Source: Nocardia flavorosea (lineage in GTDB: Bacteria; Actinomycetota; Actinomycetes; Mycobacteriales; Mycobacteriaceae). Taken from it: a stretch of 64,000 bases of DNA. The position numbers and the translations under genes are program-made. The DNA is taken from NCBI RefSeq assembly GCF_015477805.1, contig NZ_JADLQL010000001.1:496001-560000 (forward strand), read 5' to 3'. Below, piece after piece: positions 40,967 to 48,989 of this stretch. Each line of letters starts with the position of its first letter. Positions within the stretch are counted from its first letter, which is position 1. The notes beneath the pieces were generated by a model. The model ran no database searches. It had not been told where the DNA came from and saw only the letters and a program-made list of their open reading frames with translations.

Positions 40967-41770
40967 TCAGTGCCGCGCGCTGCGCGGGATGGGTACGGGG
41001 ATGGCTGCCAGTAGTTTCTGCGTGTATTCCTCCTGGGGGTTGTGGTAGATCTCTTCGACGGTGCCCGTTTCGACGACTCTGCCGCCGGCCATGACCAGGA
41101 CGCGGTCGGCGATCACTTCGATGAGTGCGAGGTCGTGGCAGACGAAGAGGTAGGCCAGTCCGAGTTCGTCTTGCAGGTCGCGCAGTAGGTTGAGTACTTG
41201 TGACCGGACGGAGACGTCGAGGGCGGCGACGGGTTCGTCGCAGACGATCATTTTCGGTTTCAGGGTGAGTGCGCGGGCGATGGCGACGCGTTGTAGCTGT
41301 CCGCCGGACAGTTCGGCCGGGTAGCGGTCGAGGTAGCGGGCGCCGATTCCGACCTTGTCGAGCAGGGTTCGGACGGTGGCGGTGCGGGTTTTGCGGTCGA
41401 GGTCGGTGTGCACGACGAGGGGTTCGGCGACGGCGTCGAGGATGCTCATGCGGGGGTCGAGTGAGCTGTGCGGGTCTTGGAAGATCATTTGCATTCCGCG
41501 GCGCAGGGTGCGGAGCCGGGTGGGGGTGGCGGCGCGGATGTCGTGGCCGTCGAAGATGACGCTGCCGGTGTCGGGTTCGATCAGCCGCAGCACGATTCTG
41601 CCGACGGTGGATTTCCCGGCGCCGGATTCGCCGACCACGGCGAGGCATTCGCCGGTGCCGAGTTCGAAGGAGACGTTCTGTACGGCGTGGGTCCGGCCGG
41701 AGCGGCGGCCGAGGAGGTCGCGGCCTGTCGAGAACGATTTCGATATATCGGTTACCTGGAGCAGGCTCAT
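40967..41770 (-). CDS. Peptide-type ABC importer, ATP-binding subunit (DppF-like)
   Basis: A 267-residue ATPase. Walker A is GESGAGKST (residues 47-55), the Q-loop region is MIFQDPHSSLDPRMS, the ABC signature is LSGGQLQRVAIARA and Walker B is MIVCDEP. DPHSSLDPR is typical of the DppF/OppF half. Its start overlaps the DppD-like gene by four bases. The usual C-terminal oligopeptide extension is short. Confidence 0.92.
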   Translation of the reverse strand: MSLLQVTDISKSFSTGRDLLGRRSGRTHAVQNVSFELGTGECLAVVGESGAGKSTVGRIVLRLIEPDTGSVIFDGHDIRAATPTRLRTLRRGMQMIFQDPHSSLDPRMSILDAVAEPLVVHTDLDRKTRTATVRTLLDKVGIGARYLDRYPAELSGGQLQRVAIARALTLKPKMIVCDEPVAALDVSVRSQVLNLLRDLQDELGLAYLFVCHDLALIEVIADRVLVMAGGRVVETGTVEEIYHNPQEEYTQKLLAAIPVPIPRSARH

Positions 41771-42825
41771 GGTTGCTGTACTCCTTGTAGTTCGATCTCG
41801 GTGGTGCGCAGGCAGCGGGCGGTGCTCCGGTCGCCGGTGGGGGTGGTGGCCGGGTGGGTGGTGTCGCACAGTCCGGGCCGGGCGTGTGGGCAGCGGTCGC
41901 GGAAGCGGCAGCCGGGCGGCCACTCCCCCGCGACCGGTACGCGGCCTTCGATGGCGGTGAGGCGGCGGTCGCGGCGGCGGCCCGGGTGCGGGATGGAGGC
42001 GAGCAGGCCGGCGGTGTACGGGTGGCGGGGTGTGTAGAACAGTTGTTCGGCGTCGGCTTCTTCGATTACTTCGCCTGCGTACATGACGACGACGCGCCGG
42101 CACAGTTCGGCGACCACGGCGAGGTCGTGGGTGATGAACAGCAGGCCGATGCCGGTTTGTTCCTGGAGGTCGCGCAGGAGTTGGAGGATGGTTTCCTGGA
42201 CTGTGACGTCGAGGGCGGTGGTGGGTTCGTCGGCGATGAGCAGGCGGGGGTTGCAGGCCATGACCATGGCGATCATGACGCGCTGGCACATTCCGCCGCT
42301 GAAGGCGTGGGGATATTCGCGGACGCGTTCGGCGGCGCGGGGTACTTGGACCAGTTCGAGCATTTCCACTGCGCGGGCCATGGCGGCGCGGCGGTCGAGG
42401 CCGAGGTGGCGGCGGACGGATTCGGCGATCTGGTCGCCGACGGTGTAGGCGGGGTTGAGGCTGCGGATGGGTTGCTGGAAGATCATGCCCATTCCGGTGC
42501 CGCGCAGTGCGCGCCATTCGCGTGGTGGGAGTGCGGTGAGGTCGCGGCCGTCGAATTCTACGGAGCCGCCGGCGATGCGGCCGCCGGTATGGGCGGTCAG
42601 TCCCATGACCGCCAGGGAGGTTACGGTTTTTCCGGAGCCGGATTCGCCGACCAGGGCGACGGATTCGCCGGCGCCGACGTCGAAGGAGGCGCCGTCGACG
42701 ACGGTGGTCCAGCGGCCGCGGCCGGCGGGGAACTGCACGGTGAGGTCGCGTACGCGCAGCAGGGTGCCGGTGGTTGCGGCTGCTGGGTTTTCCGGCAGTT
42801 GGAGTCCGTTACTTGTTACTGCCAT
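41767..42825 (-). CDS. Peptide-type ABC importer, ATP-binding subunit (DppD-like)
   Basis: A 352-residue ATPase. Walker A is GESGSGKT, the Q-loop is MIFQQPIRSLNP, the signature is FSGGMCQRVMIAM and Walker B is LLIADEPTTALD. The C-terminal oligopeptide-transporter domain is complete, with the cysteine-rich GCRFRDRCPHARPGLC that can hold an iron-sulphur cluster in this family. It overlaps both neighbours (4 and 17 bases), showing tight translational coupling. Confidence 0.93.
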   Translation of the reverse strand: MAVTSNGLQLPENPAAATTGTLLRVRDLTVQFPAGRGRWTTVVDGASFDVGAGESVALVGESGSGKTVTSLAVMGLTAHTGGRIAGGSVEFDGRDLTALPPREWRALRGTGMGMIFQQPIRSLNPAYTVGDQIAESVRRHLGLDRRAAMARAVEMLELVQVPRAAERVREYPHAFSGGMCQRVMIAMVMACNPRLLIADEPTTALDVTVQETILQLLRDLQEQTGIGLLFITHDLAVVAELCRRVVVMYAGEVIEEADAEQLFYTPRHPYTAGLLASIPHPGRRRDRRLTAIEGRVPVAGEWPPGCRFRDRCPHARPGLCDTTHPATTPTGDRSTARCLRTTEIELQGVQQP

Positions 42826-43693
42826 TGCGGCTCCTCGTCAGGGCTCGGCGCACACCGTCGCCGAGGTAGGTGAAGGCGAGCACGGTCAGGAAGATCATCA
42901 CGCCGGGCGGCCATACGAGGTGCGGGGCGAGTTGCATATTGGAGGCGGCGGTGCTGAGCATCGATCCCCAGCTCGCGGCGGGGGCTTCGGCGCCGAGGCC
43001 GAGGAAGCTCAGGCTCGCTTCGGCGGCGACGGCGGTGCCGAGGGAGACGGAGATGACCAGGACGATCGGGGGCATCACGTTCGGCAGGATGTGCCGGATG
43101 ATTGTCCGGGATGGTGTGCATCCCAGGGCGACGGAGGCTTCGATGTAGGTGTCGCCGCGGACGTCCATCGTGGAGGCGCGGGCGACGCGGAAGAACCGGG
43201 GCGCCATCACCAGGCCGACTGCGAACATCGCGTTGGTGATTCCGGAGCCGAGGACGGCGACGATCGTGATGGCCAGGACGAGGGACGGTGCGCTCATCAG
43301 GGCTTCCATGAGCCGGGTGAGCAGGGTGTCGGTCCAGCCGCCGCGGTAGCCGGCGACCACGCCGAGCGGTAGTCCGAGGATCAGTGCCAGTGCCACCGCT
43401 TGTAGTGCAGCGGTCAGGGAGATACGGGCGCCGAAGATCAGCCGGCTCAGTGCGTCGCGGCCGTAGTCGTCGGTGCCCAGTAGATGTTCGGCGGCGGGGG
43501 GTTGCAGCCGGTTCAGCAGGTCCTGGGTGTACGGGTCGTGGGGGGCGATCCACGGCGCGAACAGCGCGACGAGTATCAGCAGGGCGACGAACAATGCGGC
43601 GGTGGCGGTGACGGGGCGGCGGCGCAGGGCGGCGGCTGTCCGGCGGGCCGCGCCGGGCCGGGCGGCGGTGTCGGCAGGTGTGGTCGCGGTCAT
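42809..43693 (-). CDS. Peptide-type ABC importer, permease (DppC-like)
   Basis: A 294-residue inner-membrane permease with about six helices. The N-terminal helix (TATAALFVALLILVALFAPW) followed by HDPYTQD is typical of DppC. The cytoplasmic coupling loop, EASVALGCTPSRTIIRHILP, carries the EAA-type motif that contacts the ATPases. Start and stop overlap the neighbouring genes. Confidence 0.92.
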   Translation of the reverse strand: MTATTPADTAARPGAARRTAAALRRRPVTATAALFVALLILVALFAPWIAPHDPYTQDLLNRLQPPAAEHLLGTDDYGRDALSRLIFGARISLTAALQAVALALILGLPLGVVAGYRGGWTDTLLTRLMEALMSAPSLVLAITIVAVLGSGITNAMFAVGLVMAPRFFRVARASTMDVRGDTYIEASVALGCTPSRTIIRHILPNVMPPIVLVISVSLGTAVAAEASLSFLGLGAEAPAASWGSMLSTAASNMQLAPHLVWPPGVMIFLTVLAFTYLGDGVRRALTRSRNGSNK

Positions 43694-44631
43694 GAGCGCA
43701 CCTTCGGGTTGAAGTAGCCGTAGGAGATGTCGACGAGCAGGTTGACGAGGATGACGACGACGGTGGTGAACAGGACGAATCCGAGCAGTACCGGTACGTC
43801 GTGGTTCTGGACGCTGTTGACCGCGAGGCTGCCCAGGCCGGGCATGTTGTAGATGATCTCGATGGTGACGGCGCCGCCGAGCACTTCGGCGACCCGGAAT
43901 CCCAGCACGGTCACGACGGGGATGCAGGCGTTCTTGAGCCCGTGTTTGCCGATCACGCTCGCCCGTGACAGTCCGCGGGCTTCGGCGTTGAGGATGTAGT
44001 CACTGCCGAGGACTTGGCCGAGCGCGGACCGCAGTTGCAATGTCACTTCGGCGGCGGGCAGTAGCGCCAGCGCGACTCCGGGCAGTACCAGGTGCTGGAA
44101 CCACGGTACGACTCCCTCCGATATGGGCACGTAGCCGAATGCGGGGAATATCTGATGTGTGACCGCGAACAGCAGGACCAGGACCAGTCCGAACCAGAAG
44201 GCGGGGATCGCGATCGCGATCGAGGCCAGGGCGTTGATGCCGCGGTCGACGACACCGCCGGGACGCAGCGCGCCGAGGATGCCCAGGGTTACGCCGATCA
44301 GCACGGCCAGCACCATCGCGAACAGCACCAGCGACAGGGTTGTGGCCATCCGCCGCAACAGCAGTTCGGCTACGGTCTGGTTCGACCACAGCGACATCCC
44401 GAGGTCGCCGCGTAGTGCCGAACCGACCCAGTCCAGGTATCGCACGAAGACGTTCTCGTCGAGGTTGAGGTTCTCGTGTAGTTCGCGCAACCGTTTCGGT
44501 GTCGCGTTCTCCCCGGCCAGTACGACCGCCGGGTCGCCCGGGGCGAGGTCCATCAGTAGAAATATCAGCAGTGGGACGATCAGCAGCAGCGGAATCGCCG
44601 CCAGTAACCGCTGCCCGGCATAACGCAGCAC
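43690..44631 (-). CDS. Peptide-type ABC importer, permease (DppB-like)
   Basis: A 313-residue permease. The N-terminus MLRYAGQRLLAAIPLLLIV and the following APGDPAVVLAG are classic DppB features, and the EAA-type loop is LNAEARGLSRASVIGKHGLK. It overlaps the DppC-like gene by four bases and lies 25 bases after the binding-protein gene. Confidence 0.93.
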   Translation of the reverse strand: MLRYAGQRLLAAIPLLLIVPLLIFLLMDLAPGDPAVVLAGENATPKRLRELHENLNLDENVFVRYLDWVGSALRGDLGMSLWSNQTVAELLLRRMATTLSLVLFAMVLAVLIGVTLGILGALRPGGVVDRGINALASIAIAIPAFWFGLVLVLLFAVTHQIFPAFGYVPISEGVVPWFQHLVLPGVALALLPAAEVTLQLRSALGQVLGSDYILNAEARGLSRASVIGKHGLKNACIPVVTVLGFRVAEVLGGAVTIEIIYNMPGLGSLAVNSVQNHDVPVLLGFVLFTTVVVILVNLLVDISYGYFNPKVRS

Positions 44632-44656
44632 GGGGTCTCCTCATCATTGCGGCGGA

Positions 44657-46231
44657 CTATTCGGTCATTGCGACGTGGCGAAGGTCGAAGATCCCGAGAT
44701 CGGCCCAGGGGATGTCGTATGCGCCGACGACCTGGCTGGTGAACAGCGTGGCGTTGGTCTGGTTGCAGATCGGGACGAACATGGCTTCTTTCAGCGTGAG
44801 GTCCCAGGCCTGGTGGTACAGCGGGGCGCGCTGTTCTTCGGTCAGGGTGGGGTCGGCTGCGCGGGTCGTCAGGTCGCGGATCTGCGGGTTGTCGTTGGCG
44901 AGGGCGTAGGCACCGAACAGGAAGGTGTTCACGGTCTCGGCGGGATCGGTTTTCGCGTTGAAGCTGTTGGCGACCATCGATTCGAAATCGCCGGCGATAT
45001 AGCGGGGTTCGTTCTGGGTGTTGGGGACCGGGTTGAGGTCGGCGTCGATGCCGGCTTGTGACAGGCTCGATTGCAGGACGTTCGCGGTGTTCTCGGTGTT
45101 GGTGCCGGCGGCGAAGGTGAGTGCTATTCGTGCGCCGCCGGCCGCCTGCACCAGGGCCCTGGCTTTGCCGGGATCGTATGGGTACGGGTATTCGTAGTTT
45201 TCGTCGGCGGGCCAGCTGCCCGCCGGGTACAGCTGCCGGTGTGGTGTGCATGTTCCGGAGAACAGGGCGCTGACGGCGGCGGGGTCGATGGCGGCGGCCA
45301 CGGCCTGCCGGACCTCCGGTTCGGCCAGGTCGCCGTAGGGGCGCATGTACAGGCCGAGCACATTGCGGAAGACCACTTCGTGGACTCCTACGGCGCGGTT
45401 GCGTCCCAGTGTCTGCGCTTCGAGTACTTCGTTGGCGGAGCTGACCCAGCTCAGGTCTGTCATGCCTGTTTTCATTCCGTTGAGCCGGGTCCGGGCGTCG
45501 GGGATCCATTCGAATTCGATTCCGGCGAGCTGACCGGCCTTGGGATCCCAGTTGGGGGCGCCGTCGGCGCGCACCAGCGACAGTGATTCTTCGGGTACGT
45601 ATTCGGTGACCACGTACGCGCCGGAGCCGGCGGTGCCGGGACCGTTGCGGAGATCGGTGCCCGCGGCGATCGCTTTCGGGCTGATCATCATTCCGACGTT
45701 GGTGCTGAACACGCCCGGTAGTTCCACGCCCGTTCCGGGCACCAGATGCAGGCGGACGGTGTAGTCGTCGATTTCCTCGACCGAGGTGATGTTCTGTAGG
45801 GCGGCGGTGACCGTGCTGCCTTCCATGTTCTGGCCGCGGTGGATATTCGCGGCCACGGCCGCGGCGTCGAAGGCGGTGCCGTCGTGGAACGACACATCGG
45901 TGCGGAGTTTCAGCTCCAGATAGGAGCCGTCGCGGGCGAACTGCCACGATTCGGCGAGTCCCGGGATGAGGTTGCCGTCCTTGTCGACCGTGGTGAGCCG
46001 GTCGAAGAGGACGGTCAGGTAGCCCCAGCCGCCGTAGCTTGTCTGCAGGTAGGGGTCCAGGTTCCTGGTCGGTGAGCTGCTGGTGACCCGCAGGATCGCA
46101 TCGGGGTCGATATCGCCGACCGGGCCGCCGAAGCCGCCGTCGATGGGGCCGCCCCCGCAACCGGCCACGACCAGCGTCGCCGCGGCCGCGGCCAGCAGAT
46201 GCCGGGCACGGCGAAACCTTCTGCGGTTCAT
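44657..46231 (-). CDS. ABC importer substrate-binding lipoprotein, family 5
   Basis: A 524-residue extracytoplasmic solute-binding protein of the peptide/nickel class (SBP family 5). The signal peptide ends in the lipobox VAGC with Cys25 as lipidation site. Family segments include LAESWQFARDGSYLELKLR and a later PYGDLAEPEVRQAVAAAIDP. Members bind peptides, nickel-chelates, glutathione, opines or other compounds. As first gene of the operon it is preceded by AAAGGAA and a long leader with a short ORF and KstR2-like half sites. Confidence 0.92.
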   Translation of the reverse strand: MNRRRFRRARHLLAAAAATLVVAGCGGGPIDGGFGGPVGDIDPDAILRVTSSSPTRNLDPYLQTSYGGWGYLTVLFDRLTTVDKDGNLIPGLAESWQFARDGSYLELKLRTDVSFHDGTAFDAAAVAANIHRGQNMEGSTVTAALQNITSVEEIDDYTVRLHLVPGTGVELPGVFSTNVGMMISPKAIAAGTDLRNGPGTAGSGAYVVTEYVPEESLSLVRADGAPNWDPKAGQLAGIEFEWIPDARTRLNGMKTGMTDLSWVSSANEVLEAQTLGRNRAVGVHEVVFRNVLGLYMRPYGDLAEPEVRQAVAAAIDPAAVSALFSGTCTPHRQLYPAGSWPADENYEYPYPYDPGKARALVQAAGGARIALTFAAGTNTENTANVLQSSLSQAGIDADLNPVPNTQNEPRYIAGDFESMVANSFNAKTDPAETVNTFLFGAYALANDNPQIRDLTTRAADPTLTEEQRAPLYHQAWDLTLKEAMFVPICNQTNATLFTSQVVGAYDIPWADLGIFDLRHVAMTE

Positions 46232-46602
46232 GGGGTTCCTTTCAGCAAGATGTGAGCTTCCGGATCGGGCCGGCTGGTGGGCGCGGTGGCGCCGGTATCG
46301 GGAGCCGTCCGATCGGGTGGGGTCAGAGGACCGGTACCCGGCTGCTCGGGGCCGGAGTTCGGACGGGATGCCGGGTCGGTGCGGCCGGGGCGGGAGGTGG
46401 CCGGGCGCTTCGTGGTCGCGGCCGGTGTCCGTGGGGACGAGGGTTTACGGTCGGGCACGCGGGGCCTGCGCGTATCCGGGTTCGGGGTGGCCGGTCTCGG
46501 CGGCTGCCTGCGGGGCGGCCGGGCTGCTACCGGGTGCTGTTCATCGGTGTGTGGGTCGTGCGGGTTTCGGGGTGTCGCGTCGCCGGAGCCTGGAGTGGTT
46601 GC
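46232..46602. other. Leader region of the ABC operon
   Basis: About 370 bases between the leader peptide and the binding-protein gene. A 76-codon minus-strand frame (46228-46458, from a GTG) ends in an ATGA overlap with the binding-protein start, which could couple translation. Its Pro/Thr/Arg/Ser-rich product has no motif, so it is not called as a gene. Confidence 0.3.
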
Positions 46603-46719
46603 TCAGCACGTTCGTGGCTGCGATGGGACGAGTTCGGGCCGGTCACCGCGGTCGTCGTTGTGTTGTTGCCTCGTCGGGGAAACCGGCGAGATCGCCGCAT
46701 CGAATGAACCGAGACCCAT
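46603..46719 (-). CDS. Short leader ORF upstream of the ABC operon
   Basis: A 38-codon frame starting ATG 46719, with AAGGAG at good spacing upstream, and ending TGA at 46605-46603. The peptide starts MGLGSFDAAISP and ends VPSQPRTC. The strong ribosome-binding site, small size and place between the operator sites and the first importer gene are what a regulatory leader peptide would show. Whether it is translated is not known. Confidence 0.45.
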   Translation of the reverse strand: MGLGSFDAAISPVSPTRQQHNDDRGDRPELVPSQPRTC

Positions 46720-46737
46720 GCTCTCTCCTTGCATGCT

Positions 46738-46804
46738 GCTTGGTTATCAGCGCTCACCACGGCGACCAAGCACTGTTAGGTCACTCCAAAGCAATCGCTT
46801 GGTT
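46738..46804. promoter_or_regulatory. KstR2-like half sites upstream of the ABC operon
   Basis: GCTTGGTT occurs at 46738-46745 and again at 46797-46804, and the inverse ACCAAGCA at 46765-46772. The 14-mer at 46790-46803, AGCAATCGCTTGGT, matches the published KstR2 motif AnCAAGnnCTTGnT at all but one fixed position. The TetR gene begins 570 bases away. These sites could bring the importer and its leader under the same repressor. Confidence 0.5.
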
Positions 46805-46832
46805 GGAACGTTAGATGGATCACAAGAGCCTG

Positions 46833-47150
46833 TCAACGGTTTGCCGAATATCGCCTGCCCGACACCCGAGAGGCACCGGAAACGGGGGACGCGTCCGACG
46901 GAGATCCGGCGCTGGACGGACAGGCGGCAAGCTGCTCCCGGTTGCCCACCAACGGATAGGCGGCGAGTAGCCGTGGCCACCCCGCCCTGCCCGAGCCCGT
47001 CTCGAGCAGGGCGAGTGCGACGTGCGGCCGGGTCGATAGATCGACATCCTCGGCGGCGAGTCGTTCATTGCGGGCAGGCTGTACCGCGGCCACACCGAAC
47101 CGCGCGAGCGCGGCCACCTGCGTGCCGGTCAGGGGCCGGGCGGCAGGCAA
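46833..47150 (-). CDS. Possible small hypothetical protein or gene remnant
   Basis: An open frame of 105 codons from TTG 47150 with the GC-rich third positions of real genes here (for example LTGTQVAALARFGVAAVQPA, LVGNREQLAAC). No ATG or GTG start with a ribosome-binding site is visible, and no family is recognised. It may be the surviving 3' part of a gene. Confidence 0.25.
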   Translation of the reverse strand: MPAARPLTGTQVAALARFGVAAVQPARNERLAAEDVDLSTRPHVALALLETGSGRAGWPRLLAAYPLVGNREQLAACPSSAGSPSDASPVSGASRVSGRRYSANR

Positions 47151-47316
47151 GATTTTCGGGGAGGTCGGTGCCTCACCACGGAGGCCCGGGAGGTCGCGGT
47201 AATTGCGAATTGCTATCGGTCCGCACGTGACGTCTCGTCGCGACACATTGTCAGCCTGCGTTTGCGCCGGTCCATCGAAGGGGCACCGGGCGCGACACGG
47301 TCGTGTAATCTGCGAT

Positions 47317-47333
47317 TCAAGCAAGTGCTTGAT
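47317..47333. promoter_or_regulatory. KstR2-type operator before the TetR gene
   Basis: AGCAAGTGCTTGAT (47320-47333) matches the KstR2 motif AnCAAGnnCTTGnT at every fixed position. It overlaps a longer dyad TCAAGCA/TGCTTGA (47317-47332). It lies 35 bases before the TetR start at 47368, consistent with autorepression. Confidence 0.75.
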
Positions 47334-47367
47334 AGGGAACCGGCTACACGGCACGAGGAGACGCCAG

Positions 47368-48102
47368 GTGTCATCCACTCGAAAAGAGGCCATCCTGTTC
47401 CATGCCGCAAAACTGTTCAGCGAACGGGGTGTAGCGCGCACCACCGTGCGCGATATCGCCGACGAAGTCGGGATCCTTTCGGGCAGTCTGTATCACCACT
47501 TCGCCTCCAAGCATGCGATCGTCTTCGCAATCGTCATCACCTTCATCGACGATCTCAACGACCGCTACGAGGCCGCGCTCGTTCCCGGCGAAACCGCGCG
47601 CGAGCGGCTCGACCGGATGGTCGCGGTCTCCTTCGAATCGGCCACCGACCACCCCTACGCGACGGAGATCTACCAGAACGAGAGCACGCTGTCGGCGCAG
47701 CCCGCCGACAGCCGTATCGCCACCGCCGTACGCCGCGCCAACCAGTACTGGGACGACGCGATCACCCGCGGCGTCGACACCGGCGAATTCCGGACCGATG
47801 TGAACCCGCACCACTTCCATCGGATGCTGCGTGAATCCGTTTGGCTCACCGTTCGTTTCCACCGCGCTTCGCTGGCCACCGACGCCGATCGGCTGCGCCG
47901 CGATCTGATCGCGGTCTTCCTCGACGGTTTCGCCGCCGCGAAGCCGGCCCGGACGCCCGCCCCGCCCGTCCCCGAAATCCCGGCCGGACAGCCGGCAGCC
48001 GTAACCGAGGGCACTGCCTCCGAACCGGCGCTCATCGACCTGCAGCGCAATATCCGCGAACTCGAGGAAGCCGTCCGGGAACTACGCCTGCAGCGAGGCT
48101 GA
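47368..48102 (+). CDS. TetR-family regulator, KstR2-like
   Basis: A 244-residue repressor. The DNA-binding segment TTVRDIADEVGILSGSLYHH and the following FASK closely match mycobacterial KstR2, as do the effector-domain segments EIYQNE and ESVWLTVRFHR. KstR2 represses steroid-ring and propionate side-chain catabolic genes and is released by a CoA thioester. The start is GTG 47368 with GAGGAG upstream; the open frame extends back to 47203 without similarity. The C-terminal 45 residues are unusual: a Pro/Ala linker, then a predicted coiled coil (LQRNIRELEEAVRELRLQRG) not found in KstR2. It is convergent with the thioesterase gene. Confidence 0.85.
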   Translation: MSSTRKEAILFHAAKLFSERGVARTTVRDIADEVGILSGSLYHHFASKHAIVFAIVITFIDDLNDRYEAALVPGETARERLDRMVAVSFESATDHPYATEIYQNESTLSAQPADSRIATAVRRANQYWDDAITRGVDTGEFRTDVNPHHFHRMLRESVWLTVRFHRASLATDADRLRRDLIAVFLDGFAAAKPARTPAPPVPEIPAGQPAAVTEGTASEPALIDLQRNIRELEEAVRELRLQRG

Positions 48103-48119
48103 CGGGCGGTCACGGCCGA

Positions 48120-48842
48120 CTATTGAGGCGCCCGGCTGGACGACTCGGACACATTCGGCCGAGGTATCGGCTCCCCTGTTGCCGCCGCGCGAGGCCGCGG
48201 GACGGTTTTGTCGATGAACAGGGCCTCGACGGAGACACAGAGCTCACCGTCCGCTGTGTGGATCGCCCCAACGGAGTTGATCTTGCTGCCGTGCTGCGCG
48301 ACCATGCGGCCGCTCACCGTGAGCGGTACGAACAACGGTGTCGGGCGGTGGTACCGCACATTCAATTGCGCGGTGGGACCGTTGCTGCCCGCCCAGGTGT
48401 TGGCGACCCCGAGCGTGTGATCGAGCAGCTGGGCTGCCACTCCCCCGTGCACACTCCCCGGCGGGCCCTGATACGGAATGGTCAGGGTGACCACGCCGTC
48501 GACCGATCCGTCGGCCCGGCCGGTGAGCACGAGCGGCGGCGCGAGCGCATTCTCCGGGCCGGTGACCGGGTCATGGCGTGTGACACCCTCACCGTGCCAC
48601 ATATCCACCAGGCGTTCGGCTACCTCGGGTGCGTGCTGCTCGAGATGGTCGGCGATACTCTGCAGTTCCTCGGCCACCCGGTCCAGGTTCGCGTTCGAGC
48701 GGTCGGTGCGCAGCAACGCGTCGATCACCCGCCGCGCCGCTGCCGTCGCACGGTCGACCGGTGCATCGCGGGGCGCAGAGGTCAGCACCGTGCCGTCGGC
48801 CGCGGTGCGCACGGTGGGACGGACAGGCGGGTCGTAACTCAT
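48120..48842 (-). CDS. PaaI-type hotdog thioesterase
   Basis: A 240-residue protein whose C-terminal half is a hotdog thioesterase: the GSVHGGVAAQLLDHTLG helix and surrounding strands (PTAQLNVRYHRPTPLFVPL) are the PaaI signature. Such enzymes hydrolyse acyl-CoA esters and can rescue CoA from dead-end intermediates. The N-terminal half is helical and less conserved. ATG 48842 has GGAG six bases upstream. It is the last gene in the minus-strand run after Ltp2 and probably part of the same catabolic set. Confidence 0.85.
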   Translation of the reverse strand: MSYDPPVRPTVRTAADGTVLTSAPRDAPVDRATAAARRVIDALLRTDRSNANLDRVAEELQSIADHLEQHAPEVAERLVDMWHGEGVTRHDPVTGPENALAPPLVLTGRADGSVDGVVTLTIPYQGPPGSVHGGVAAQLLDHTLGVANTWAGSNGPTAQLNVRYHRPTPLFVPLTVSGRMVAQHGSKINSVGAIHTADGELCVSVEALFIDKTVPRPRAAATGEPIPRPNVSESSSRAPQ

Positions 48843-48989
48843 CGGCATCTCCAGGGGTGAGTGAGCGGGGGTGTTCCAGCACTGTGCCTACGCCGGTCGT
48901 GGTGCGCCGTCCCAGTGTTCACCGGCAGATGGGAACGTATCCGGCGGCGGCCGGGCGGCCCCGTCGAGCCGCCGCCCTCGCCCCTCGCC

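Noticed and set aside
46228..46458. A 76-codon Pro-rich frame ending in an ATGA overlap with the binding-protein gene
   Set aside because: The overlap is suggestive, but the low-complexity product and weak start do not support a gene; mentioned under the leader region.
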